NCBI RefSeq assembly: GCF_000196675.2
Contig: NC_015312.1
Coordinates: forward strand, 2,232,001-2,296,000
Length of the DNA: 64,000 bases
Direction: 5' to 3'
DNA from: Pseudonocardia benzenivorans CB1190
GTDB taxonomy: Bacteria; Actinomycetota; Actinomycetes; Mycobacteriales; Pseudonocardiaceae
Below, in pieces: positions 53,783 to 62,460 of this stretch. Position 1 is the stretch's first letter. Each line of letters starts with the position of its first letter. Position numbers and translations under genes: made by a program. Below the pieces are notes generated by a model. That model saw only the letters and a program-made list of their open reading frames with translations. It ran no database searches and was not told the origin of the DNA.

Positions 53783-54217
53783 GTGGTCGCCGCGGAAGAT
53801 GCCGGACGCACGTCCGACATCGCCGGCAAGCTCGGCATCGAGCCGGGCATGGTCGTCCAGGAACTGGGTTGGGACTCCGACGTCGACGAGGCGGTGCGCG
53901 ACGCTGTCGAGGAACGCAGCGGCGACGAGCTGCTCGACGAGGACGCCCAGGAAGTCATCGATGTCGTCCTCATGTGGTTCAGAGAGGGGGACGGCGACCT
54001 CGTCGACGCCCTCGTCGACGCCAGAGGACCCCTCGCCGACAACGGCGTCGTCTGGGTGCTGACGCCCAAGACGGGTCGTACGGGCCATCTGGAGCCCAGC
54101 GAGATCGCCGAGGCGGCCCCCACCGCCGGGCTCTCGCAGACGTCCAACGTCAGCGTCACCGACGAGTGGGCCGGTGCCCGGCTCGTCGCGCCGAAGCAGG
54201 GGAAAGCCCGCCGCTGA
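53783..54217 (+). CDS. DUF3052 family protein
   Basis: A 144-residue acidic actinobacterial protein (family of mycobacterial Rv2239c) with [24 protein letters not shown] and [12 protein letters not shown]. Its function is unknown. GTG at 53783 lies eight bases after TAGGGG; no ribosome site is seen, so a leaderless transcript is likely. The peroxiredoxin gene follows by 130 bases, as in mycobacteria. Confidence 0.88.
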   Translation: MVAAEDAGRTSDIAGKLGIEPGMVVQELGWDSDVDEAVRDAVEERSGDELLDEDAQEVIDVVLMWFREGDGDLVDALVDARGPLADNGVVWVLTPKTGRTGHLEPSEIAEAAPTAGLSQTSNVSVTDEWAGARLVAPKQGKARR

Positions 54218-54347
54218 CCCGTCCGCCCGCGGCCCGCCGGAACCGGGGTCGCGGGCGTCGGCACCCGGACGGGTGCAATAGGCTCGACCTCGAACCGCGC
54301 CCGCGACCGGGTGCGGTGACGCCGACGTGTCGAGGAGAACTCTGATC

Positions 54348-54806
54348 ATGGCGCTCACGGTGGGCTCGCAGGCCCCCGACTTCACGCTGAAGGCCCACAC
54401 CGGCGACGAGGTCACGCTCTCGTCGTTCCGCGGGAACAAGGCCGTCCTGGTGGTCTTCTACCCGTTCGCGTTCTCCGGTGTCTGCACCGGCGAGCTGTGC
54501 TCGGTCCGCGACGACATCGGCGCGTTCCAGAACGACGACGTGCAGGTGCTGGCCGTCTCGGTCGACCACACCTTCGCCCTCGCAGCCTGGGCGAAGGAGC
54601 AGAACTACGACTTCCCGCTGCTGGCCGACTTCTGGCCGCACGGCAAGGTGGCGCAGGACTACGGCGTGTTCAACGCCGACGCCGGCTTCGCCCTGCGCGG
54701 CACGTTCCTCGTCGACACCGAGGGCGTCGTGCGCTTCGCCGAGGTCAACGCCCCCGGCGACGCGCGGGACCAGGACGGCTGGCGCAAGGCCATCGCCGCC
54801 CTCTGA
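54348..54806 (+). CDS. ahpE: One-cysteine peroxiredoxin AhpE
   Basis: AhpE reduces organic peroxides and peroxynitrite. The 152-residue protein has the peroxidatic C46 in PFAFSGVC (PxxxSxxC), with C51 nearby. Starting MALTVGSQAPDF and total length match mycobacterial AhpE. GAGGAG precedes ATG at 54348 by nine bases. In this family reduction uses mycothiol/mycoredoxin. Confidence 0.95.
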   Translation: MALTVGSQAPDFTLKAHTGDEVTLSSFRGNKAVLVVFYPFAFSGVCTGELCSVRDDIGAFQNDDVQVLAVSVDHTFALAAWAKEQNYDFPLLADFWPHGKVAQDYGVFNADAGFALRGTFLVDTEGVVRFAEVNAPGDARDQDGWRKAIAAL

Positions 54807-54812
54807 CCCACC

Positions 54813-54832
54813 GCCGGCCCGCGAGGGCCGGC
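54813..54832 (+). terminator. Hairpin between ahpE and tRNA-Val
   Basis: GCCGGCCC-gcga-GGGCCGGC forms an 8-bp stem seven bases after the ahpE stop and three bases before the tRNA. It may end the ahpE message. Confidence 0.6.
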
Positions 54833-54835
54833 CCC

Positions 54836-54907
54836 GGGCGCGTAGCTCAGCGGGAGAGCACTCGGCTTACACCCGAGCGGTCGCAGGTTCGAACCCTGCC
54901 GCGCCCA
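54836..54907 (+). tRNA. tRNA-Val (anticodon TAC)
   Basis: All four arms fold: acceptor GGGCGCG with CGCGCCC, D stem GCTC/GAGC, anticodon stem CTCGG/CCGAG with loop CTTACAC (anticodon TAC), and T arm GCAGG-TTCGAAC-CCTGC. Discriminator is A at 54907; CCA is not encoded. A broken integrase gene starts 92 bases downstream, so the 3' end is a probable former attachment site. Confidence 0.97.
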
Positions 54908-54998
54908 CCCCCTCCGACCAGGTCAGACACCTGCGCGACAGCTCAGTGGTCGTGTGTCGTGACACAGTTCATGACACGAACGTTCCTCCCCTCGCGTC

Positions 54999-55430
54999 AT
55001 GCCACGTGCTCAGGCAGACCACAAGCGCACCCGCGGCAGCGTCGACCGCCTCCCCAGCGGGGCCTACCGCGTGCGCGTCTACGGAGGTGTCGACGCGGTC
55101 AGCGGACGCCGACACGACCTCGTGAGATCATTCCTCCCGGGGCTTTCGTGCGCACGCCGAGGCCGAGGCCGCGCGAACGCGCGCCCTCAACGAGGTCGAC
55201 GAGAGCCGAAACCCGCGGATGTCGGCCACGGTTGACCAGCTGCTCGACGGCTACCTCGAGATGTCGACGTCAGCGGGAGCACACACATGGTGTGCACGCG
55301 GTACCCGGAGAACCACGTCCGCCCGTGCATCGGCGGGCTCGGGGCCGGCGCCGTGGATCCCGACGTCCTCGAATCCCTGTGCGCCGAGCTGCGCCACTGC
55401 GGAATCCACTGCCGGGCGCGGGCGGAGGAA
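54999..55430 (+). pseudogene. Tyrosine recombinase (phage-type integrase) N-terminal remnant, frameshifted
   Basis: The reading frame from ATG at 54999 gives TRGSVDRLPSGAYRVRVYGG, the arm-binding start of actinobacterial integrases. After about 55140 the homologous sequence continues in another frame (HAEAEAARTRALNEVDES, SATVDQLLDGYLE) and then a third (YPENHVRPCIGGLGAGAVDPDVLESLCAELRHC), the core-binding domain. The catalytic domain with Arg-His-Tyr is absent. Adjacent to tRNA-Val, it marks an element that integrated there and decayed. Confidence 0.8.
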
Positions 55431-55614
55431 GACGCGGCGGAGGTCGGAAAGCTGCTGACCGGGCAGGCGTACGTCTCCAGCGCCCGACTGCCGTTCGAGA
55501 CGGTCGCGGCGGTCATCCCTCAGCAGATTCTGTCCGGCGAGCTCGCGGCCGGCGATCAGCTGCTTGCACTCAACGCCCTGGCCGAGCGGCACGAGGCTCG
55601 CTTGACGGAATCGA
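55431..55614 (+). pseudogene. GntR-type helix-turn-helix fragment fused to integrase remnant
   Basis: In the same frame as the last integrase piece, PFETVAAVIPQQILSGELAAGDQLLALNALAERHE matches the GntR winged-helix start (usual: L-R-x-x-I-x-S-G-x-L-x-P-G-x-x-LPS). The rest of a regulator is missing. In intact relatives a GntR-like gene lies near the integrase, so a deletion has joined the two. Confidence 0.6.
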
Positions 55615-56679
55615 TCACCCGGTGCGTGAACTCGAAAATAGGCGACGAGGATTCGCGGTCATCAGGTCTGCCACGACGCCGGATGTCACTCCATGACGCT
55701 CCAGGCGAGGCAGGAAAAGCTTCGGGACATAGCCGAATCCGTTTCCACCGTTGCAGGTCAACATGCTCTTGGTGGCCACATCGTGGCTCAATAGTATTCG
55801 TGCGGCGTACCCGTCCCGAATGAGGCCGGCGACCGCGGCTGCGGTCTGGTCAGGGGCGGGGGACTGACCTTCCCCGGGGTAATGGAACGGCATCCCGATC
55901 ATGTCGAACTCGAGCCAGACGCCATGATCCGCGACGGCGCGCTGGTAGTCCAGATCATGTCCAGAGGGATCCATATGGCACATGACGACCGCCGCAGGGG
56001 CAACCCCTTCCTCGCCCAGGACGATGTCGAGTACCTCGAGGGCTCGACGTTGCCAGCCCGGCAGGTGGACCAGGAGCGGAACTCCGAGCTGACGTTGGGC
56101 GCGAGATGCAGCGCGCAGCCGAAGCTTCTCCGCGTCCGTGAAGTCAGGTGAGACTCCGATTTCCCCGATGACTCCGGGCGAGAGCCCCGTTTCGCCGACT
56201 CCGTCGATGAACTCGGCCAGAAGCTCCTCGGTGAGCTGGTCGACGCCGGCGGAGGTGGTCGTGCTGTCGTGAAACCCGTGGACATACCAACCGGAACCCA
56301 TTACGACGTTGATTCCCGACCTGTCGGAGATCTCTCTGAGCGCTAGAGGGTCCCGCCCGAAGTCTCCGTTTGTGCAATCGATGACTGTTCGTCCGCCGGC
56401 CTCACTGAAGTTCCCGAGTTCGGCGGCCGTGGTGAGCGGGTCGTCCTGACGCCCGTTGTCGAAGCAGCAGAACGGGTTGTCGGCAAGTAGCCAGTTCATC
56501 GACGGACCCACGCGGGTGCCGTACAGCTTGCGTTCGGCTGCGCCCTCGGGCGGGGTGAACCGCTTCGTGAAGTCGAAGATGAGGTGCTCGTGGGTGAGGG
56601 TCATGCCGAGCTCGTCTACCGGTATGGGGCCTCGAACCGTGTTCACCTGCACGGTCTGCTCGGCTGCCGATGAGGCCAT
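55615..56679 (-). CDS. Phosphotriesterase-family metal-dependent hydrolase
   Basis: The 354-residue protein has every metal ligand expected of the family: H30 and H32 (THEHLIF), bridging residue E173 (IGEIGVS, a Glu rather than carboxylated Lys, as in the E. coli homologue Php), H205 (VHLPGW), H235 (MCHMDPSGHD) and D300 (LLSHDVATKS). Members hydrolyse lactones or sugar-derived esters, rarely phosphotriesters. ATG at 56679 has AAGGAG eight bases upstream. Base composition is lower in GC than the preceding region. It stands alone after the integrase remnant and may belong to a catabolic set with the downstream AKR and HAD genes, an inference. Confidence 0.9.
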   Translation of the reverse strand: MASSAAEQTVQVNTVRGPIPVDELGMTLTHEHLIFDFTKRFTPPEGAAERKLYGTRVGPSMNWLLADNPFCCFDNGRQDDPLTTAAELGNFSEAGGRTVIDCTNGDFGRDPLALREISDRSGINVVMGSGWYVHGFHDSTTTSAGVDQLTEELLAEFIDGVGETGLSPGVIGEIGVSPDFTDAEKLRLRAASRAQRQLGVPLLVHLPGWQRRALEVLDIVLGEEGVAPAAVVMCHMDPSGHDLDYQRAVADHGVWLEFDMIGMPFHYPGEGQSPAPDQTAAAVAGLIRDGYAARILLSHDVATKSMLTCNGGNGFGYVPKLFLPRLERHGVTSGVVADLMTANPRRLFSSSRTG

Positions 56680-58169
56680 CTGGATTCTCCTTCGTATCGG
56701 GATCGGTCGCGCCGGCCCGTACTGGATACCGCGCCAACGTCGATCCATGGGAGCTTGGGTCGTAGCTGTCGCCGAGGGACGCCTGGGTCGTGCGGTCGTT
56801 GTCCACTGTCGTTGTCCACTGTCGTCCCGCGATGCCCTGCGTCCGTCAGACCGTGCCTCCGACCTCGAGGTCCGTGCCACCTGAACCCTGTGGATAGGGG
56901 TGAGTGCGGTACGGCCGCAGCGCACCGCCGAGGACTGCGAGCCCCACAGCCCGCGGCGGCAACGCCGCGCTGGGTGCTCGTCGGGCGCCGATCATCGGCG
57001 CTCGCTCGAATAGGACTGAGCTGTGGATCAGGGGGTCTCCGATGGTGACGGGGAGCTCCGTGATCAGCCATTGAACACGATAGAAACGTTCTAAGTCTTG
57101 CTGTGATGCAGCCTACGTCGCTAGGGTTGCCGGCAGCGTCGGACGCTACACGAGTAGAGCTACTGGCATCGAGTAGAAACGATTCAAGCCGCGCGTTCGT
57201 CGGGCGGCGTCAGGACGGGAACTACAGGAAGCGACATGGCCTCGACCACTCGCTCTCGACCGCGGTCGGCGAGCACTCGGCTGCTCGAGCCAGGGGGCGC
57301 GGCGGAGATCGGCACGCTGAGGGCGTCGGCCGTCTGGGCAGGCGGCGACATGGCATCCGGCACGGGCCGGCACTCGCTGCCCGGGACCAGGGGGGACGAC
57401 CACATGGCTACCTCCTCCAGGGAGCTTGCGCCCCTCCAAAGGCATCGAGCTCCGGACCTTCGTGGAGAGGCCTCTGCGGCCTCGGCTCGCGTTTGCTCTT
57501 CGAGACAGGGCGATCACTGTCTCGCTGCCGTGATGCGTCGTCATCGGCGATACCGGCTCTGTGCCTCTGGAGCCGATCCTTGGTGATGAGGAGCAGAGCA
57601 CGACCTCTGATTCCCGTCACATGGCAACCATTGACACGAGTGGTCGGGTGTCCGAGGTGATCGACGAGACGACGAGACTCCGATGAGCATGCGGTTCGAC
57701 GTGACGGAACAGCCGATCGAGTTGACGATCCGGAGTTCGTCGAGCATCTCGTGGATCTGGTGGTCTGGAAGTACTCCCACGTCGGACGCCCGTACCTCGA
57801 GTACCGCGTCAGTGTGGGGCGCGGTAGCGGCGCGACGTCGGTACCGGATCATTCATGAGCGCGTCGACGGTCGGAGCATGCATGAGCTGCCCGGCCTCCG
57901 GCCCGGCGGCGCCTTTGCTTCCCTGACCGCTTGGTGAACGGAAGCTGATTTCTCCATCGAGGCCGGCCCGCTCGGATCGAGAGACCGCCTTCATGGCCCC
58001 GACGACGGCAGGGGCGGGCCGCTGACCACCAGTTGAGCGGCTCCCCAATCCGCCTCATGATCACGGGAGGCGGGCGCGGCGGGGTGGCTCAACGAGCACA
58101 GTCCTCGGCTTGGTCCAACCTCTCTCTGACCAGGCCCCCTGCTGTAGGTACACGACCAGGAGAGTAGAC
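56680..58169. other. Gene-poor region with operator-like sites and decayed reading frames
   Basis: Open frames on both strands are short, overlap without favour and lack ribosome sites. A frame on the plus strand near 57720-57855 (reading VEHLVDLVVWKYSHVGRPYLEYRV) has protein-like character but no start and may be a gene remnant. Two LacI-type sites lie at 57081 and 57174. The last 200 bases probably hold the promoter of the NAMPT gene. Confidence 0.5.
57081..57187. promoter_or_regulatory. Pair of LacI-type operator-like sites
   Basis: TAGAAACGTTCTA (57081-57093) and TAGAAACGATTCAA (57174-57187) resemble the AAACGTTT-centred palindromes bound by LacI-family repressors. A similar pair lies at 62714 and 62803. 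Confidence 0.45.
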
Positions 58170-59609
58170 ATGGGCGAATCGTCCCTGTGGCGCAACATCA
58201 TCGTGAACGTCGACAGTTACAAGAACGCGCACTACGGGATGTACCCGGACGGCACCGAGTACGTCTCGAGCTACGTCGAGTCACGTGGCGGCCGCTTCCC
58301 CGCGACACTGTTCGTCGGGCTCCAGGCTTTCCTGCGCGAGTACCTGACCCGGCGGATCACCCTCGACGACATCCATGAGGCCGAGGCCGTGCACCGGCCG
58401 ATGGGCATCCCGTTCAACCGGCAGAACTGGATCGACCTGGTCAACGACCACGACGGCTACCTCCCCATCGAGATCGAGGCAGTCCCGGAGGGCACCGTCG
58501 TCCCGACCGGTAACGTCCTCGTCCAGCTGGTCAACACCGATCCGCGTTACCCATGGATCACCAGCTTCGTCGAGACCGCTGTGCTCCGGGCCGTCTGGTA
58601 TCCGACCACGGTCGGCACGTTGAGCTGGACGGCCAAGCAACTGATCAGGGGGTTCCTGGAGCGCACCTCCGATCACCCCGAGGCGATTCGCATGTACTTG
58701 CACGACTACGGCAATCGCGGGGTCAGCTCGCTGGAGTCGGCCGGTCTCGGCGGAATGGCACACCTGGTCAACTTCGACCAGACCGACACGGTTCCCGCGT
58801 ACGTCGCCGCCCGGCAGTGGTACAACGCGGCGGCCCCGAACGGCAGCGCCGTCTTCCAGGAGCATTCCACGGTGGCGGCCGCCGGCAGGGATGCCGAGGC
58901 GGACACGTTCCGCAGCCTTCTCAAGTTCCCCGGGGTCGTCGTGGCCGGCCTCCTGGTCGACACGTTCGACCACGACCGGGCGGTCAACGAGATCCTCGGC
59001 AAGGAGCTGCACGACGAGATCAGCCAGTTCCAAGGGCTCGTCGCGGTGCGGTGCGACTCTGGCGATCCGATCAAGGTGCCGGTCGACACCGTCGAGTCGC
59101 TGATGAACAGCTTCGGGCACGAGACCAACGGCAAGGGTTTCAAGGTCCTGCCTCCGAACATCCGGGTGATCCAGGGCGACGGGCTCACCCTCGACACCTA
59201 CATCGCGATCTACACCGAGCTGGAGGCGCGGGGTCTGGCCGCGGACAACGTGCTCTGTGGGATGGGTGGCGGCCTGCTGCAGCAGGTCAACCGGGACACG
59301 CTCAACTTCGGGTTCAAGGCCAGCGCCATGCGGATCAACGGTGAGTGGCGCGAGACCGTGAAGGCCCCGACCGGCAGCGCGATGAAGCGGTCGAAGGGAG
59401 GCAGGCTCGCGCTCCGCTACACCGACGGCACGTACTCCACGGTGCCCCGCGACTCCATCCCGGCGGAGGAGAACCAGCTCGTGCCGGTCTTCCGCGACGG
59501 CAAGGTGCTGCGGCAGTGGGACTTCACCGAGCTCATCGAGCGGAGCGAGCGGCCGACTCCGGAGAGCTACTACTCGGGCGTCGTACAGGGAGTTGCCGGG
59601 GTGCGCTGA
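58170..59609 (+). CDS. nadV: Nicotinamide phosphoribosyltransferase (NAMPT)
   Basis: NadV makes nicotinamide mononucleotide from nicotinamide and phosphoribosyl pyrophosphate, the first step of a two-step NAD salvage. The 479-residue protein begins with DSYKNAHYGMYPDGTEYVSSYVESR and has the phospho-histidine H232 in QEHST, FDQTDTVPA and GFKASAMRINGEWRETVKAPTGSAMKRSKGG. ATG at 58170 has AGGAGAG seven bases upstream. No NMN adenylyltransferase is adjacent. NAMPT genes are patchy in bacteria and common on phages and mobile DNA, in line with its place in this island. Confidence 0.95.
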   Translation: MGESSLWRNIIVNVDSYKNAHYGMYPDGTEYVSSYVESRGGRFPATLFVGLQAFLREYLTRRITLDDIHEAEAVHRPMGIPFNRQNWIDLVNDHDGYLPIEIEAVPEGTVVPTGNVLVQLVNTDPRYPWITSFVETAVLRAVWYPTTVGTLSWTAKQLIRGFLERTSDHPEAIRMYLHDYGNRGVSSLESAGLGGMAHLVNFDQTDTVPAYVAARQWYNAAAPNGSAVFQEHSTVAAAGRDAEADTFRSLLKFPGVVVAGLLVDTFDHDRAVNEILGKELHDEISQFQGLVAVRCDSGDPIKVPVDTVESLMNSFGHETNGKGFKVLPPNIRVIQGDGLTLDTYIAIYTELEARGLAADNVLCGMGGGLLQQVNRDTLNFGFKASAMRINGEWRETVKAPTGSAMKRSKGGRLALRYTDGTYSTVPRDSIPAEENQLVPVFRDGKVLRQWDFTELIERSERPTPESYYSGVVQGVAGVR

Positions 59610-59631
59610 GGCGCGCTGAGGCCGGTCGTTG

Positions 59632-59665
59632 CGGGACCGACCCGTGCTTCCCCGGGTCGGTCCCG
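59632..59665 (+). terminator. Terminator hairpin after nadV
   Basis: CGGGACCGACCCG (59632-59644) pairs perfectly with CGGGTCGGTCCCG (59653-59665) over an eight-base loop, 22 bases past the nadV stop. No T tract. Confidence 0.8.
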
Positions 59666-59770
59666 CTCCCGTGCGACACAGCCTGCTCCATCCGCGACTC
59701 CGGCCGCTCGATCACGGTCCCGAGCGCCGGGGGCGCTCGGGAGTGAATTGCGACCGACTTCGGACACCCA

Positions 59771-59789
59771 TCCGGAGAAAGACTCCGGA
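59771..59789. promoter_or_regulatory. Inverted repeat upstream of the aldo/keto reductase gene
   Basis: TCCGGAG-aaaga-CTCCGGA is a perfect 7-base inverted repeat 113 bases before ATG at 59903, in the 293-base gap after nadV. It may be an operator. Confidence 0.4.
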
Positions 59790-59902
59790 CCTACAGTTCA
59801 GTCGCTAGGGGGAGGGTGGCCGGAGGCCGAAAAACCGCGGACGACGCGTCGGAGTGTGATGTTCTCGGGCACGGAGGTATCGACAATATTGGACTTTCTG
59901 AT

Positions 59903-60721
59903 ATGACCCTGAACAAAGTTGGGCTGGCCGGAGCAAAGGTTCCACCGATCGGTCAGGGAACCTGGCGAATGGGTGTGGACGCGCCGGCCGAGATCGCCGC
60001 CTTGCAGGCCGGTATCGATCTCGGAATGACCGTGATCGACACGGCCGAGCTCTACGCCGACGGGGCTGCGGAGGAGGTCGTCGGTCAGGCGGTCCGTGGC
60101 CGTCGCGACGAGGTATTTCTGGTCAGCAAGGTGCTCCCGCAGAATGCGTCCACGGAAGGCACGGTCGCGGCATGCCATGCGAGTCTCAGACGCCTGGGGA
60201 CCGATCGAGTGGATCTCTACCTGCTGCATTGGCGTCGTGAGGTTCCCCTCGGGGAAACAGTCGCCGGGTTCGAGAAGCTGCGCGAGGAGGGTTCGATCCG
60301 GGCCTGGGGGGTCAGCAACTTCGACCTGCACGATCTGGAGGACCTTCCGGACGGCGCCGTCCCTGCCTGTAATCAGGTCCTTTACAATCTGACGCGTCGC
60401 GGTCCGGAGGCGAATCTGATCCCGTGGTGTGAGCGCGTGGGTGCCGCGATCATGGCCTACTCGCCCGTCGAGAAGGGCGCGTTGCTCGGTCATCCCGACC
60501 TGCGCCGCGTGGCCGCAGAGCGTGGAGCCACCCCGGCGCAGGTTGCGCTGGCCTGGTCGGTCCGTAGCGGGGGCGTCATCGCCGTTCCGAAGGCTGCCCG
60601 GCTTGCCCATGTCGAGGAGAACGCTGCAGCGCTGGACCTCGAGCTCACCGACGAAGAACTCGAGGTCCTGGATCGCGCCTTCCCAGCGCCAGGTGTCGTC
60701 CCGCTCGAGACGCTGTCCTAG
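59903..60721 (+). CDS. Aldo/keto reductase
   Basis: The 272-residue enzyme has the AKR tetrad: Asp and Tyr in VIDTAELYADG, Lys in FLVSKVLP and His in LYLLHW, with the cofactor-binding SNFD and IAVPKAARL. It would reduce an aldehyde or ketone with NADPH. The start is uncertain: ATG at 59903 fits the family but has no ribosome site; GGAGG lies about 28 bases upstream, and the frame stays open to GTG at 59816. The HAD phosphatase gene follows by 133 bases. Confidence 0.9.
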   Translation: MTLNKVGLAGAKVPPIGQGTWRMGVDAPAEIAALQAGIDLGMTVIDTAELYADGAAEEVVGQAVRGRRDEVFLVSKVLPQNASTEGTVAACHASLRRLGTDRVDLYLLHWRREVPLGETVAGFEKLREEGSIRAWGVSNFDLHDLEDLPDGAVPACNQVLYNLTRRGPEANLIPWCERVGAAIMAYSPVEKGALLGHPDLRRVAAERGATPAQVALAWSVRSGGVIAVPKAARLAHVEENAAALDLELTDEELEVLDRAFPAPGVVPLETLS

Positions 60722-60854
60722 TCAGGAAATGATTTGTTTCCGGTCGACCCGACGATCGAGTGGTTCCTCTCTGGCGATCGACGTCGGCGCCGAGACCCCT
60801 TGTATGTATCCCGCGAGCATCCTCCCGTGTGACCTTCCCGTGAAAAGAGAGCTC

Positions 60855-61535
60855 ATGCCGCAGAGCCCGGATGCCGACATGTCGGACCACGGCCGACGTC
60901 TTCATGTCTTCGACATGGACGGCACCCTCCTTCGAGGTGCCGCCACGATCGAGCTGGCCCGACACTTCGGAAAGCCGACCGTCGGCCATGATATCGAGTC
61001 TCGATGGCTCGCCGGCTCCATCTCGGACCGCGAATTCTGGGAGACGTTACTCGACATCTGTGCCGACGCGACCGAGGCCGACCTCGACGCTGCGTTCGAG
61101 GGTTCCTGCTGGATGACCGGCACCGTCGACGTGCTCACCGATATCCGCGCCAGAGGTGAGATTGCGATCGTCATCACGCAGTCCCCGGCCTTCTTCGTAC
61201 GCAGACTGCAGCGTTGGGGCGCGCATGAGACCTATGGCTCGGACGTCGAGGTCGGCCGGCCGCTACCGGATGCGGCCACGCTGTCACCGGAGGCGAAGGT
61301 CAAGATCACGCAGGATGCTCTGGCCCGGCACGGCCTGACGGCGCAGGCGTGTGTCGCCTACGGCGACTCGTCCTCGGACCTGGACCTGTTCACCTGGTTG
61401 CCGCACGCGGTCGGGGTGAACCCGAGCCCGGCCATCGCCCGGTTGGCGTCGGCGAGCTACGTCGGCACCGACCTGAGAGAGGCATACTCGATCGGCCGTG
61501 GCCTGCTGTCGCCCACCGGCGTCGGCAGGACCTGA
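60855..61535 (+). CDS. HAD-superfamily phosphatase (SerB-like, IB subfamily)
   Basis: The 226-residue protein shows the HAD motifs in order: DMDGT (nucleophile and acid Asp), Ser/Thr in VITQSP, Lys in SPEAKVK and GDSSSDLDL. The helical cap between motifs I and II (WLAGSISDREFWETLL) is of the phosphoserine phosphatase kind. The substrate is unknown; with the neighbouring AKR a polyol or sugar phosphate is conceivable. A second ATG 24 bases on (MSDHGR) is also possible. Confidence 0.88.
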   Translation: MPQSPDADMSDHGRRLHVFDMDGTLLRGAATIELARHFGKPTVGHDIESRWLAGSISDREFWETLLDICADATEADLDAAFEGSCWMTGTVDVLTDIRARGEIAIVITQSPAFFVRRLQRWGAHETYGSDVEVGRPLPDAATLSPEAKVKITQDALARHGLTAQACVAYGDSSSDLDLFTWLPHAVGVNPSPAIARLASASYVGTDLREAYSIGRGLLSPTGVGRT

Positions 61536-61889
61536 CGAGGGCATCTCTCGTTCACCGGTACCGATGGCAGGCGCGCCAGTGGATGACCCGCTCGCGGAAG
61601 TACCGCCGGTCGCGATGCCTCCGCATGACGACCGCGTCGAGATGTCCGACGGGGTGAAGGCCGACGTCGTCCAGCCGGGGCACCCGATCCTCGGCGGCAC
61701 GCCTAGAGCGTGACCGCCACGCCGCACCGGGCGCCCCCGGAGTTCGCGGAGTGGGGGCACTACCCCGCGCTGTGGGGCTCGACCCTGTCGTGGGCGGCCG
61801 GACGCCAGGTGCGGATGCCCCAGGCTGACGGGGAGCGGTGCTGAGGCGCAGCAGCCCAGGGTCTGGTTGACCCGGTGCGGGTAGCAGGG
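61536..61889. other. Gap downstream of the HAD phosphatase gene
   Basis: A frame at 61564-61713 (MAGAPVDDPLAEVPPVAM) has acceptable codon use, but its start and family are unsupported. Otherwise nothing is recognised; the stretch leads into the transposase remnant. Confidence 0.4.
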
Positions 61890-62010
61890 TCAGGCGTCGT
61901 AGGCGGTGTCGAACAGTGTCTCGAACTCGGCACGGGTCAAGCGGCGGAGTGTCCTGGCGGCGGCGGTGGTAGGGGCGCTCGATCCAGGACGCGATCATTT
62001 GCTGCGTCCC
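61890..62010 (-). mobile_element. IS3-family transposase C-terminal remnant
   Basis: On the minus strand MIASWIERPYHRRR is followed, after a frameshift near 61955, by LRRLTRAEFETLFDTAYDA and stop. This is the end of an IS3-type OrfB (usual pattern: WIE-x-x-YHRRRRHS-x-LG-x-LTPVEFE). The DDE catalytic part and terminal repeats are missing. Confidence 0.65.
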
Positions 62011-62170
62011 ATCGGATCCCCCTGCGTGCGGAATCTCGCGCCGACCATTTCCGCGCTCGTCGAACTCGTCGGGCTCGGCCCCGTGCTCCTCAGCTCCGCC
62101 GAGCTCGGCGACCGCACACGCTGCCGGGAGCAGCACGGACGGTGCGGCTCCGGACGGTGCGGCTCCGGAC

Positions 62171-62460
62171 GTGGCGGCCGGCCTGGCAGCTCGGCCGCAG
62201 GGCCCGGTCGTCGTGTGCCTGGGGGAGCGGGTGTCCCGGGTGACCGAACCCAGCGATGCGGTGGCGGCCTTGCCGGCCCGCCAGATCGCCGAGGTCCGAG
62301 ATACGACCGACGCGGGCGACATGTTCACCGGAGTGTTCGCCGGTGCCCTGCCACGGGGCAGCCGTTCTGAACGCGAGCTCCCGGGCGTCACGGCCGCCTT
62401 GCTGGGTCGGTCGGCTGGGTCGGTGCACGAGCAGGTGCCGCGCAGAGACGCCCTCGAGGG
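62171..62460 (+). pseudogene. Ribokinase/PfkB-type kinase C-terminal remnant
   Basis: GPVVVCLGERVSRVTEP and VRDTTDAGDMFTGVFAGAL match the C-terminal part of ribokinase (TLGxxG, then DTTGAGDxFxGAL), with the glycine before AGD changed to Asp. No N-terminal substrate-binding domain can be read upstream in any frame. With LacI-type sites about 250-340 bases further on it suggests a lost sugar-utilisation operon. Confidence 0.6.

Noticed and set aside
57103-57660. Frames of 100-185 codons on both strands in the gene-poor island
   Set aside because: Mutually overlapping, no ribosome sites, no motif recognised; more likely decayed DNA.
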